A DNA stretch of 64,000 nucleotides, taken from positions 16,556,001 to 16,620,000 of the forward strand of contig OU612065.1 in NCBI GenBank assembly GCA_914767715.1, read 5' to 3'. The notes beneath the pieces are model-generated. The model searched no databases. It was not told the origin of the DNA and saw nothing but the letters and a program-made list of their open reading frames with translations. A program made the translations under genes and the position numbers. Below, in pieces: positions 24,960 through 38,070 of this stretch (its first letter is position 1; each line of letters opens with the position of its first letter). Source of the stretch: Membranipora membranacea (Eukaryota; Bryozoa; Gymnolaemata; Cheilostomatida; Membraniporidae).

Positions 24960-25150
24960 CTACGTTCCATTCGGCTGCAGTATACTGACTACATGGGCTC
25001 AATTGAGGTGTGCTCCGACCTGCCTGCAAACTGAGAGCAAATTGGTGCCGAATATGTCGGCCGCACCCTTAGGGCACCTGTATTTCTCTGTCTTCGGACA
25101 GAGAAAAACTTGCGATTTTAACCCCCTTGTTCTTTTTTCCAATCCCACAT
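24960..25150 (+). mobile_element. SINE family 3 fragment (head lost)
   Basis: It shares ctgcctgcaaactgagag, the tctgtcttcg block and cttgcgattttaaccc, in the same order, with the minus-strand copy at 43395-43608. The promoter-bearing head is not recognisable here. Confidence 0.55.
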
Positions 25151-26203
25151 CCCCTGAAAGACAATCTCAGTAAAAGAAATTTTTATTTCTTCAACCGGTA
25201 ATGTCCCCCCTCCCTCAATATCTAAGACCTCATTATTTGGTGAACAAAAACTTTCTTAACTCAATCTGATGGTTTTTTTTAAATTATTTTGCAAAGAAAG
25301 CATTTTTTTTCGGAAATGATTTTTGGCACCAATAACAGGTTACAAAAGAAATATAAAGGAGTAAATTTTGGGTTGTATTCCCCAACGGAATCTTACTTTT
25401 TTTTCTGTCTGGAATCTCTTACGCTATCTATAATCACAAGGTACATATAGACTCATCTGAAAGCCTTCACTGATCACGTGTCACATACTCCACCTTTGGT
25501 CAGAGTTTAGTCTACAGCAGGGCCGACATATGTCTCCAGTTGGTTGTAGAACAAACAATAAGATGCTATGGTAGCAAGATATTAAAAAAATCAAACAATT
25601 GAGATTCAGAGATTTCACAGGGCCTTGTGGAAATTCATCAATAAAAAATTCTAGGAGCTGCAAAAACTAGTTTAGATTCACTTTAGAAAGAATGACTTAT
25701 AAATCTGCTTGAAAACTGTTCACAAATAGTCATAATATATAATGTATATAACGATGCGTGTAATGTGAGTTTGCTTGTGTGGGTATCATAGACTAATTGG
25801 CTATTGAGTTCACATGTAGCATACAATTTCAACTTGGAGTTTTCTGCAACTAGACAAAAGCAATACAGCTCAAAATGGGTTTTTCGAGGCCTGTGAAGTA
25901 AATGATTTTAGGGCATTATTTTTCTAACTAAGAAGGTAGATTGATGTTACCAGCAAATAAATAAATGAAGCTGTCACCAAAATTATTGCGGCACACTATC
26001 CACCTCATATACTAGTCAAGGACAGTCAATTACTTCAAAACTTTTCAATCATCGTGGCCGGTGGCAGCACTAATCCTCCACACTTTGTTATTCTTACATA
26101 ACACTTAACAAAAGACTGCCTAACAGCCACCCAACCAATAATTGGAATATTTGGCATTTTTTTAAGACTGTTTTTTCAATATTTTTCATAGCCATACCTC
26201 GTT
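25151..26203. other. intergenic A-B, part 5
   Basis: AT-rich sequence downstream of gene B with no recognised gene or repeat family. Confidence 0.4.
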
Positions 26204-26703
26204 TTTATTGTGTGTATCAGAAGACAATGAAATAGCAAGATAAAATAATTTCCTTGCTTGCAATAAAGCTACACATTTGAACCAAGTACATAACCAAATA
26301 CAGCGTACCTTATGCAACAATATCAAATAACCATATGATCATAGTAACAGTGATATAAAATGCCATTATAAAAAAATAACCGATTAAATATAACTGAACC
26401 CGTGTGTATCAATGCAATTTTTACAAATCAAAACTAGTCTTCAATCATCCTTTTATAAAAGCAGTTTTCTGTCGGAAGAGACCACCAGCAGTAAAATTGA
26501 GCACCATAGTTATCATATAAAAGTAATTAATGAACGTGAAATATATCGCCTGCCTAGCCTGTCCTGACTAGCACCATACCTGCACATTTTAACACTTAAC
26601 ATCAATACAATTTATATGAAAATCATCATCATATTATTCAAAGTAGTGAACAGTGTAGTGTTGGCAAAGTTATTGAGACTCATAAGGGCTTGCAATGGCG
26701 TTT
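26204..26703 (-). other. gene B 3' UTR with polyadenylation signal
   Basis: No coding sequence follows the stop at 26704-26706. The first AATAAA on the minus strand is at 26204-26209. The 12-mer ttgagcaccata (26498-26509) lies 206 bp below the stop, the same distance as in gene C (60466-60477). This suggests retained 3' UTR sequence. Confidence 0.45.
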
Positions 26704-29700
26704 TTACATTTTCGAGGTGGAACTACTTCGGCCTTTCTCAACGTCATCTACAGATTCGTTCTGCTGATGTATACATTTTTGACAGCATGCACATGACATC
26801 ATGACTCTAGTAATCACTCTATCAGCAGGTTTGAATGAATGGCAGCAAAGTGGCAAAAAGTTCCATGATCTCAGCTTAGCTGGCAGCATCTGTGGCTTTT
26901 TTGACTGTAGAATATTTATCGTTACAATGATTATGAATAACAAAGCTATAGGTCCACCAACACCAGCTAAGTACTCCCATCCAGGCAAGCTCAATGCAAA
27001 CACGAATCCTGGCAGAATCAAGAATGCTAGGAAGATATAGAGAATGGCGAACCAACGATATTTGGCAGTTGTATCACCGAGCTTTTTAGCCAACAGAATT
27101 GGTACTTTCCTCATGAATGGAATTGGGTACCAAAGGAGAATACCAGAGATATTGAAGAATAGATGGGTCATGGAGACCTGCAGTGAATGCTCCAAGTCTT
27201 CACCCTCCTGAGTAAGTGCAGCCAGTACAGCGCTGAAAGTTGTTCCAATGTTAGCTCCGAGGGTAAGAGGATACATTCTTTCAATAGAAACCACTCCAAG
27301 ACCACACAGAGGGGTCAGTGCAGATGTGAATACGCTTGATGACTGTATCACAATTGTGAAAAGTGCGCCGATCAAGATGGCTATGTAACCTGTACCATAT
27401 TTCCCGCAGGCTCCTATATTAATTAATTAACAAAATAATACAGTTTTACACGTCTGATGATTTGTTTTATTATTTCTCTGCATTCTGAGCTCAGATCCAA
27501 AGCGCACAGAAGTGTTGGTATTTATCAGTATAACTATTTATTCTTTCTTATAACGCAAAAGTTTTCTTTAGATGGTTGAGGGAGGGCAACTTCTCATTCC
27601 TAGCCAACCTGATAATTGGACATGTCTTTAGTTTGATTGCCAAGACAAAGAGAGGATCATGAGGGCAGAAAAAAAACCTTTTTTTTGCACCAAAAAGACT
27701 TATTGCCATATTCACCTGGGATGTCTGCATTGATGAATTTCTTGAGAACTGCTGCAATGGGACCTTTGAACAGGCTGTTTAGCACTTTGACAATAATAAC
27801 AAGGCATGTGACGAGAATGGAGAGTGCTAGGAACAATAGAACGAGTCCAATAACCCAATCGTTCCAGCCACCAGGACCAGCAACGTTCATAAACATAAAT
27901 TTACCTACAATATAAACAAAATCAACTGTTATGCTGGAACAAGGATAGATGCAGATAAAATCTGATACAGCTCAGATAAAATACTTATAAGTCCTGCTCA
28001 TGTCAATGTTGTGCAATTATATTTTTGCTTGACTACCCTTATAACAAGTTACCATAGGGTATCTCCACACTCCCACATGTATAATACGAAAATAAAAAAA
28101 AATCTAGGAAATCCAGAAAATTGCATTGTGGGTGAACTGTTTACAGGAAATAATTATGTCTCAGATGAATGTCATAGCCCAGTTGTGTATAATTATCATA
28201 GTACTAGAGGGGACCACTTACATGGATAACTAACTGTATCATTCCCTGAGCCAGACTTGCAAACGGTTGTGATTAAAGATGTGTCCGGATCAGTTTCATT
28301 TCTTGCTATCTTTGCAATGATACTAGTGTCCACCTGGTAAAAAAAAGGGTAATGTTTGGTTGCGGTTGATGAGAAAATCAAACTTTTCTAAAGGTACTTT
28401 TTAGACTGAAATCATTCCAAAACAAATTATCAAGTATCCCATCGCATTTCCAAATTTTAGGGTTGTCTAGCCTTTTACAAAGCTATGACAACTCCTACAT
28501 AGTTTACCATGCTGTTGGCCAAAAGGAAGTCATGTGACCACTGTCTATTGAATTGTGGGAATTCTAAAACAACCAGTCCTTTGATTGATTGCCCTGAATC
28601 TGAGAACTTGGAAGTCAGGACTTCTTTTACATTGGTAAGTTGCTAGGTGGTGTTTTCAAACCTATGTTGAGATTGTTTGAACTGACCTCAACTATGAATA
28701 AATTGAATAGATATATGTAGTGTAATGACCTCATAATCCTACACTAAAGAGTATGAGCCAAATGTTAAACTTAACTAGTACCGCAATGCACAACACAGAT
28801 TAGTCTTGGATTTAACTGCTTTGCAGTCCTTCCTCTCATCATCAACCATTATTTTAATCATTTTCTCATTACTTCCCAGAGCACACCAGTAATAAAAAAA
28901 GAAAATGCAGTTTATGACAAAGAATTTGCTGCAAAAAAAGAAAAAAAAAAAATATATATATAAGGATATAAGGATGAAAGTCTTGTTCCACTTATCCCGA
29001 TCTTTGCCAAATGAACCAATCATTGTTATGGCATTTTCTCTCTCTCCAATCCTTGGCATAATTCTGGTGCTGGCGAAGATAATAGGCCCTGCGGACTTGT
29101 GTCGAATTGATTGCAAACTTGGAAATAACTTTATTCTCGGTGTGTAGACATTATGGGGCCACTTGATGAGGCAACTGTCAATGGCGAATTGTTTTATGGC
29201 ATGTAAAATATCTAATCACTTGTTTAGCAACAAAGTATCTCAATGACATTGCTATCTAACCAGCATATTAATTGTGATTAATTGTTATGATGACTAATTT
29301 TGTTTCTTTGAATATGTTCTGTATGTACGTATGCTCACTGTATCGACGGCTTACAGCACAACCATGGGAGGTTTACGGTATGAGTGACCAACTAATTTTA
29401 CATTCCTGGCAATTGACAAATTTAGGTAGAATCCTGAACTAGCCTCTTTATCCTTCAAATTTCAACAACACTGCTTTCATGTTGTAATAGGTTAGCGACT
29501 AGGCCAGAACTAACAGGAAACAATTTAGACATACTACTTGCCAAACTTGTCGGTAACCACCCAATTGAAAAACAAAAAACAAAAAACAAACTGCAGCTCA
29601 ATTTTCATTCTTTGGCTGCTCGTAGCATGAGAAGGTTAGCTTGATATGATAATTACTATCTAAATATGTTGCAATGTGTTGCCTTGTTCTGCTGGGTTTT

Positions 29701-32700
29701 ATTTATATTTTCAGTTTCCGTCCGCACACCAATACAACTGGACAACTGGACCGTGAATAGAACTGGTCAACACTAAATCTTCAAGAAAAGATAAGTAGTG
29801 ATCTCCTATCATTAGGCCATGATGTAAATCAATTTGCTCATCAAATCTACGTAGTTGTGAAGAATTGATGACTATCATGCGCTACATTGCTAAAACTAAA
29901 AGATCTTCAGCTGATTTAAATTGAGGCTTTGGCATCTACAAATTTAATTTCCAACTCACAGCCTTAGACAGCTTATTTGAGTTTAAAGTTTGAAAGGCTT
30001 GACAAATGAATAATGCTCCTTATGTTGGTGGTAACTGAATGTAACCAGTCTTCAGATGAAACAGTCTCAGCATTACAGACAGATTTGCATATCTTTGCAC
30101 ATATCATTATCATCACTTAGGGTGTATAATAGTTCCTAGTTAATTAACTTAGCCAGCTCAAGCACTCCTCCAAAAAGCTTCGGTGGATTGAAAAAAATAG
30201 TTTTCCACCCAATGAATAATAGGGAGTTTCAGTTAATTGAGTTTTTTTTCTAGCTTTCTGTGTTCCTGAGTACCAGGGCAAGCGTCAGATCATTCATCAT
30301 TCATCATTCAATTCAATAACAAATCTCAAGTTGCACTGCTGTAAGTATAGTGCCCCATTAAAAATTGTTGTTTGTATGATTAAACTAAAATTAAAATATT
30401 TCTCCATGGTCATAAGTAATCATCAGGGTGTTTCAGGGTCAAATTTTACGGAGTTGAGAATTCTATCAAATTGGCACAAATCCAAATCAGATATACCTCT
30501 TTGCACTACTGACCAACCCAGCATCCCAACTCCATCCCTCCGCCAAGGATTATCATTTTAAATGTAGGAAAATTGATCAAATACAAAAGTTTTTTAGCTT
30601 GCTTTACCATATTTGAAAACACTGCTTGTATAATGAACATCGCACTACTCACTTTTATGACATATTTGGTGAACGGCTCAGTCAAGGCTTTAAGAAGTTT
30701 AACATCTCCATTAGCGTTCTGCTTTAGATTGAATGACTGAACGATCAACAGGGATAGCCTTGACAAGTACCCTGACAAAAAAGTAAATAAATTTTTATTC
30801 TCAGAGTCATCCAACATCTTCGTTTGGCAGTAGGCATTATTTCTACACGAATTCATATCTAATATTTAATTAATAAATACAAAAATTCAGCTGAAAGAAC
30901 AGAGCCATTGCTGCCACACACCAGATGATGGAAGAAGGAAAATTTTTTCACCTACCTGTTGCTAGTTCCAAAGGAAGTAGAACCAGCACACTCAGCCAGT
31001 TAAACATGTCGTGGATTGTAGCTGCTCCAAATGCCCGACGGTACTGGTTTTTGTCACCAGCCTGACCAATAGATACCATCGTGTTAGTAATCGATGTACC
31101 TATATTTGCTCCCATTACAATTGGTATCGCAATCTTAACATTGATTACTGAAAATTAAAGGATTCAGTCAATATATAATAAATTTTCTGTTCGGAGTAGA
31201 AGAGGAGAGGCTAAGACCTGTTTTATTTGATATAAACAGTGTGAAAATAATACGATCATTTTGTATGAGTGTCACTCATACAAAATGATGAAATGTTTTC
31301 ACACTGTATCGTCGATGAGAGCTGGTTGGGCCGAGCCCTACCAATTTTGGCATATATACAACAGTAGTGACTATAGAGATCAACTCAGCTGGTGCAAAGC
31401 CCTACCAATATATTTGTTCAAGGATACAAGGATATAATTCAACTTTTAGTCAAATGGCCACATATCTTGGAATTCAGATAAAAACATATCTTCTGTTTTT
31501 GAAAAAAATATAAAAAGATAGGCCTATTGTGTTATGAACGCACAAAACTTAAGGTATCTTCCACAATTGTTAGCAGTCTGAGCAATCAAATACCCTCAGG
31601 CAGGTGTGTTTGATGGAGAAGGGAGGTGTGTTAAGTCTTATTTCAGCGTGTCATATGCTGGTACAATGTTTAACATGTAGATTGATTGAACGATAGACAA
31701 GATTACTCACATCCTGCTCCCACCATGGAGACAACAATTGATGTAGATGCTGAACTGCTCTGTACAAGCACTGTAGCCAGCACTCCAAGCATCAAGCCAG
31801 CTATGGGGTTACTGAATATTTCGCTCTCAGTAAATACCTGACCTGCTGCCTTTCCTAATCAACAAAACCAGATATAAAACAGTTATTCCTGAAAACACAC
31901 AGAACATCGTGAACTGGTATTATTTAAGAGAAGAACTTCATTTCTCAACGAAGTTTTATAGACTACAGAGCACGAAAGAATGGTTATTTTGTTCCCTATT
32001 AACCTTTACCATCCATGTAGATAAAACTTCTTTGACTGCTATGTTATTTATTTGAAGTGAAGGAAATTTGAGTGACCCTTTTAGTCTTCTAATACAAATT
32101 ACACCATTCTGCTGCATGGTAAGCACTGAAGAGTAGAGACAAATCAAAATTAATGCAAAGTCAAAGTTTATTTATAGAAGGCTGATTTGACAGACAAGTC
32201 AACCTGTCATAAAAAAGTTCCGTGCAGCTACATATGAAAGTTTTTTAATGTAAATTTAATAGTGTCTTATTGTGCTAACGTGGTGAGGTGTCAACATTAG
32301 GCTACTGAACTGCTTCCACGGTAATGTCTGGACAAATTTAAACTGTCACGTACCAATGTTGATTTGAGTGTTTATGTTGAAAAAGTGAGAATGTAGGTTA
32401 GAGGGCATAAATATTGACCTATGGAGGCCTAAAATGGGAGTTGATCTGTTTAAAAAATCTCACCGCCTAGAAGCCTGAATGCTGAGCTGAGAAAGTCCAG
32501 AGAACAGATAAACATGTAAAGTAGAGCCACGAGAACCACCTGTCTGAAGAAATAGTTCCATAAAACTCGTTGCCATTTCCCTGCTGTGGACAAATCTAAA
32601 AGACAAATTTTTTTTGGAAAAGATATTCATTTCAATATCATTTGAAAATAAGACTTGTTTACGAACAAATCTATGCTCACACATCAAATTTTCTCACTAT

Positions 32701-32829
32701 CAATCTTTGTTCAATATTTCATCTACCTTTCCACGGTACAGTTTTCTCGACGAGGTCGGTCACAGCCCACGGGTCATCTTCTTCTGGTTCAGTTTCCATG
32801 CTGTCTGTGCTTTTCATCTCCTGAAAAGA

Positions 32830-32862
<33 letters not shown>

Positions 32863-34144
32863 AGAATAATATATGAGTATCTCTTCAACATTCAGCTTCA
32901 ATGTAAATATACCTACATATTTGCATACATACTAATTTAGATACGTACAGCATTCATACGAACGTAAACATGTATGTACCGATATATGTGCATACGTACG
33001 ACGTACATACTTGCATATGGATGCTTTTTCTCATTTGAAAAAGACCATCAGGTGTACTTACTTTTGAGTAGGTAGGAGGGCTTTCATCATTGTCTACCAA
33101 TTCAGCAGTGCTTCTGAACTCACCGTTCGCCTAAAAAATTAACAGCATACGCCTGTGCCAGAAGGGATCGGGATTGGAAAATATTGCTAGGACCTCATAA
33201 ACAGGGCCAGAGCGGGCACTGGAGATGGTACCTGTGTGTGTCAGATCTTCTTATTTCCAAACAGAATTATAAGATGACAATTCTAACCAAAATACCCCCA
33301 ACCAAACCCCATTTAAACCTTGTATTAAAGATATGTCAATAGGGTAATAAAGAGCATCATTGACCTCTAACTAAAAATTAGTTAATGACGCATAGGAAAT
33401 TATCGTAAACACATTAAGGCATCATAAGAGCTTTTTGGGTCCGAAATTTAATTTGAACGAGAAAACAATATTTTTGGGAAAAGCGGACACTATGATTTTA
33501 CCAACAAATGATTCCTGTGGTTTGAAACCCTAAAACTCATCTTTTAGTATTTGATAAGGTGGCAATACATTTTTCGCTATTTCCAAATAGGCGGGGAAAT
33601 GATAAATCAACTAAATATTTCATGCTGATGCAACGAAATATCCTGTAGCATTTGCTTCCTATTCGATTTATGAGGCTTCTTTCGAGTATATCATATACCA
33701 CTGAGTTGGATACAACTCTTACGCTCACAGGTTCTATGCGTGGCCAAACGGGATATAGCATCTAATTTCCCTATATTTTTATAAGCTACCCAGTGAAGCG
33801 AAAAAGAACACTTATTGATCAGACTTGATTGATGCCACGCCTGCTAAATTTATTCCTACACCAATTAATAGCATCAAAAACTTCAACGTTTTGCATCTGG
33901 TCTTGTGTTATATTCCTAAAATCAATACATTCAAACCAGCCCTACCCTCAAAATTTATCTATTATATTTTTTAAACTTAATTTACCATTATGATAATATT
34001 CATACCATTTTTCCTCCTTTTATTATGTTACCAAATTATATTAATTTTAAAACAGTCAATGGAAATAATAATTATATTTTGCTTGGCATGAAAAGCTGCC
34101 AGCGCTGTTTAACTTACCTGGTTGACGTTATCTGTAGATGACAT
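26704..34144 (-). CDS. SLC34-type Na+/phosphate cotransporter, gene B (complete)
   Basis: Complete sodium-phosphate symporter of the NaPi-II family. Coding exons in order: 34118-34144, 33062-33130, 32727-32820, 32464-32595, 31711-31854, 30956-31147, 30653-30771, 28222-28333, 27716-27904, 26704-27413. They sum to 1788 bp, 595 residues plus stop, with all GT-AG introns; this is close to the usual family length. The start ATG sits in ACCATG (34142-34144) and begins MSSTDNVNQ. Landmarks by residue: N-terminal [13 protein letters not shown] about 45-57; first QSSS 139-142; GANIGTS 168-174; [11 protein letters not shown] 196-206 with Asp202; extracellular loop with sequons at Asn271 and Asn290 and a likely disulphide Cys284-Cys297; second QSSS 383-386 followed by VFTSALTP; C-terminal cysteine cluster CACCQKC. 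The first QSSS is followed by Ala143, where genes A and C-type relatives and vertebrates usually have Thr. Asp202 matches the residue linked to electrogenic 3 Na+ transport in NaPi-IIa/b. Promoter and 3' UTR are recognisable. Confidence 0.94.
31236..31307. repeat. long palindrome in gene B intron
   Basis: Outer 12-bp arms (31236-31247 and 31296-31307) and inner 18-bp arms meeting at gagtgtcactc pair around a short mismatched bulge. It lies in the intron between exons 31711-31854 and 30956-31147. Confidence 0.85.
32829..32862. repeat. (TA)n microsatellite in gene B intron
   Basis: A near-pure TA run directly follows exon 32727-32820 on the acceptor side. It leaves only a few bases between the repeat and the acceptor AG. 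Confidence 0.85.
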
Positions 34145-34268
34145 GGTAGCATCCACAGAGGTACAGGAGACTGAGTTTGAGGAACGAAGATCAAACTGTA
34201 AATAAAATATCCGACCACCAAAATTGCACTCAATGGAAAATCTGCTCGCTTCCTCTGGTTATAAGATA
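34145..34268 (-). other. gene B 5' UTR (predicted)
   Basis: Upstream of the ATG the frame stays open to about 34195, where a minus-strand TTTACAG could be read as an acceptor. A TATA box at 34298-34304 instead predicts a start site near 34268, making this a roughly 124-nt leader within exon 1. The promoter match to gene A favours the second reading. Confidence 0.45.
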
Positions 34269-34297
34269 AGTTCTGAAGTGTGTCAATATATTGATGA

Positions 34298-34361
34298 CTT
34301 TATATGGAAATTGAAAAAGAGGAAGCTGGAATGCGTTGTTGAACAGACTCTGCCTGATTGG
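34298..34361 (-). promoter_or_regulatory. gene B promoter (CCAAT + TATA)
   Basis: Minus-strand CCAAT box in TAGCCAATCAGG (core 34357-34361) and TATAAAG box (34298-34304), 55 bp apart. The 12-mer around CCAAT is the same as in gene A's P1a apart from flanking bases. This is the best evidence that it is a conserved, duplicated promoter rather than chance. Confidence 0.58.
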
Positions 34362-37300
34362 CTATCGAACAGTTATGAAACTGTGACACTGAATATTCTG
34401 AGTTTATGGTCATTTAAATATGCTGGTCATACTGTGTTAAAAAAAGATGCGCAATGACTCTTAAAATAACTAAGAGTACATGAGCACCTAGCCTGTCTTG
34501 ATAAAGCTTGTGAAGAGAGGGGCTACTAAGTACCCTGAGTTGTAAATAAAAGAAAGAGATAGTGTAACTAGTTAGGGGTGACTTAGGTATAGTAACAGGT
34601 AATCACATATGTTCATATCCCATCAGAAAGCTCTAGCTAGGTGTAAAGATCACAGAAAACCATGGACTTAATAATGAACCTCTTACTATCAAGCCTATGG
34701 TTTTATGTGATCATAACCCCCTACAAATGATTTGACTGTTTCAGGGATATCTTTCTAACAAATGACGCCAAGAATCAAATTGCTTATCTATTCAATGCAC
34801 AAGCTTTGACCCTTTTCGAAGGTCACCCAAAAGTTATGGATTTTTGCTATATAAACACTTATGGAAAGTGTTAGGTACCATAAATGGGTTTATGAGCCGC
34901 TATCACAAATCAGGTTTGATATGTCTGGGCATTGGGAAAAAAGTCTATGGCTATCATTTTAAAACAAAATACTACCACATTAAGATGTACAATTTTAGCC
35001 AGTATCAGCTTTGCATAGTTGGGCGACCATTTTTATTACTTTAAATGTGACAATTTCAGCTTATTTATGATTGCTACATACCTTTCTTATAGTGAAAGTA
35101 TACCTATTATGCCCCAGTGTCAAAAGATTAATATGAATATAATAGATATTCACCAAAGCACTTTTGCCGCTACTATACTTTAATGTTAGCGAGCTCAAGT
35201 TTTCACTAGCAAAGGTTGTCTTTTTTTAAAGTAATGTTAGGAATGTTTACAATTTCAAGACTGTACAGATTGGCAAACTTCGCCTCCTGTGAATACTCTG
35301 TTAAGAAAATGTGCTAGTCCATTAAATGATGGTGACAGCTGACAAAGATGAATCCTGTTCAGCTTCTAATTGTCGCTATATGGCTTATTTGTTATAATGA
35401 AAATTAATAACAAAATAATGTGAGATTTAAAGCTATATACTCGGTATTTGAGACCATCAAATACAGTAAAATAAATGCCAAATAAAATAGTTTATATATA
35501 TATTAAAGGCAATTATCATTTGGCATCAAGCATTATGTCAAAAAGTTTTCATGGAAAAATCTCAGTGCCAAAAAATGTATTTCCAAATACATGGATTAGC
35601 CTTCACAGTGTGCTATTCTCACCTTAAAAATATGATGAGTCAATGAATTGTATTATGTATTACAGGGATTTGGGGCAAGAGTTAAGAGTTGAGGCTTAAG
35701 AAAAGTACCCTTGGGTACATGCTGAGGGCTGGAACAATCAATCAATATTGCTTAACCAATTGGACGGTCATCATCCAAAAAAACTGGGTGGAGAGATGGT
35801 GCTAATAAATAAGCTTGACTATTCATTACTTGGAGTTGTGCTTACTCATCCATCTCGGCTTGTACAATTCCATCGCTGCCACCCTATTTAACATAGCTTA
35901 TGTGTATAGAGATAATTGTAGGCTATACTGCACATTTCTAGGACCCCGAGATTTGTCTTATATTTTACCTCTACTGAGTAGATTTTGAATCGTGTGAGAA
36001 GAGCCGGGATTATTTCTACCTGCTGGTGTTTCAAGATGCCTCTGGTCTGTTTTCAGTTACCTATCTCTATAATATATCTGTGACGCAAATGGGATTCATA
36101 CAATTTTTACTCACATACGTCACTGTGAACAAGCATTTTTTCATCTCACTTACTAAGCATCCTGTTCGACATTAGTTCTTAGCTCTGCTTCCTCAGATAA
36201 ACCCGCATCCTTCAACCTTCAAAATTTCTCTCTTTAATGCACGAACAGTGAAATATCAATCATGGAAAGCGTTTTATAATCATTTCAGAATAATTATTAA
36301 TAACATAACTCTGCAAGCTTCCTGTTTAATTTTGTGCTGGTAGTAGTACACACACTGCTATATTGCAGGACATAAGGTAGTAGATCCTAGTCTCTGATGA
36401 TGCAGCCTTATTTTCGTATTCGATGAATAATTCAACGTTTTTACACTGCTTAGGATGATATGAGCTGGAGGGAAGTAATAAGACTACCTGTTAAAATCAT
36501 GCCTGTAATAACTTGAAATCGTGAATGGCAAAAAGTGTCTACGTTTTGCAACACTAGAAACATCTCAATGAGACTATGAATTTGCAATATTTCTATACTG
36601 TAGCTCACACATTTTGGTCTGGTAGGCAGGGAAAGTAAAATTAAACAAACCACCAAGAGATTCAATAAACCGTGATGTCTGAATTCAGGAACTGTATTCT
36701 TCTTGCACAATGATGGGGCAAGTTTAATATTAGAGATCTGAATGAGGAAATGAAAGATATTTGACATCGCTCAGGGTTTGAAAATATGTAAGCGGAAAGC
36801 AATCAAATGATATTATAATATTTATACTAATGATATCTCATATCCTTATCCCTATCCTTTTCCGTATCATCATCCTTCTATCTGTTTTTGACCTTTGGAA
36901 GTTAAATAGTCAATGTTCTGTTATATTAGCCTACATTGCACAGGTTTTTCAAGGGAGAAATGCAATCAATTGATATTATTATCATATATTGGTCATGATG
37001 GCTCATACCCTCATCCCTATTCTTATCCTCATCACACCCTTCTATCTATTCCTGTCATTGGGAAGTCATTTGCGACGCTTTAACATTTCGCAAAAGAGCG
37101 GCAGTCATCATTAGCATTATTGACTTTATGCTCACACCAGTCCTGATAAATGTTGGTGGCTGGATACGAGAGGGTTTTTTGCCATCATGTACGATTTTTG
37201 AGAGGATGGCAATAAACAAACTTCAAACTTCTAAATATGAGGAATTAGTTATTGAGAAGCTAAGGGAGGTTATAGCCTACTTTAGTCTGAAAAAAGAAAG

Positions 37301-37825
37301 TCATTTTGTTAAATTTGATGAACTTTATTAGTTACTCGAATAACTCTCCAAATTAATGCTACGATGTGATGAACAGACAACTGCCTGCAAACTGAGAACA
37401 AACCAGTCTTAGGTTATTAGGGTTATAAAGGGGGAATTGAAGAAAAAGAGCAACATTGAATGGGCAAGATAGATTTTGGTTTGGTGTGTATCAAGGTATA
37501 CAAATTCCAGAAAAATCTAACCTAATAATAGATATCATTTAATACAATAAACTTGATCAATAACATAATGGATATCTATTTTTAAATAGCCATGAGGAAT
37601 TCAAATTTTGCTTGTTTTATTCTTTAGTCTGACACCATGCTTGCTAGCTCTGTATTTAAAATGTGTGTAGCTCATTTACCCTTGATACCAGTTGTCTTCA
37701 TAAATAAACCTGGTATACGGGAAATGAACATCAACAGCTATATACATTGCGGCATGCTTCGGAAATAATGACAAAACAGGAATTTACTTTTTTTATATTA
37801 TGAAATTGATATATTTCATAAATCG
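34362..37825. other. intergenic B-C, part 1
   Basis: No gene recognised upstream of gene B's promoter. At about 37207-37235 a short aaacaaacttcaaacttc stretch resembles the 3' tail of the LINE at 6453-6918. At 37385-37405 a fragment resembles the SINE family 3 body. Confidence 0.4.
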
Positions 37826-38070
37826 TGACAAGTTCAGGCTTTGAGCTTTGATAGCGCAAATGATCACATCCATTGCTTTCATGGAAGAGGTCCCGGGTTC
37901 AATACCCGCTTTCATCTTGAGGGATTTACCCTGGGTTCTCCCCACCCACATACCACAAAACTCAAAATCAAATTCAACCAACAACTCTCACAAATCAACC
38001 ACATCTCAAACTCAGACAACTCTCATAATCACAAAACCGCCTGATGGAACTACTCATCCTTCTAACATCA
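37826..38070 (+). mobile_element. tRNA-derived SINE (family 4)
   Basis: A good B box, GGTTCAATACC (37896-37906), sits inside an intact T-arm (cccgggttcaatacccg). A degenerate upstream A box and a C/A-rich body to about 38070 follow the usual SINE layout. The acceptor stem does not pair. Confidence 0.5.

Noticed and set aside
28775-29116. 113-codon minus-strand open frame inside a gene B intron
   Set aside because: Largely created by A/T-rich runs with a poly-Phe/Tyr stretch; no domain and no splice logic.
34224-34457. 77-codon plus-strand frame across gene B's promoter
   Set aside because: No domain, antisense to promoter elements conserved in gene A, and no upstream signals.
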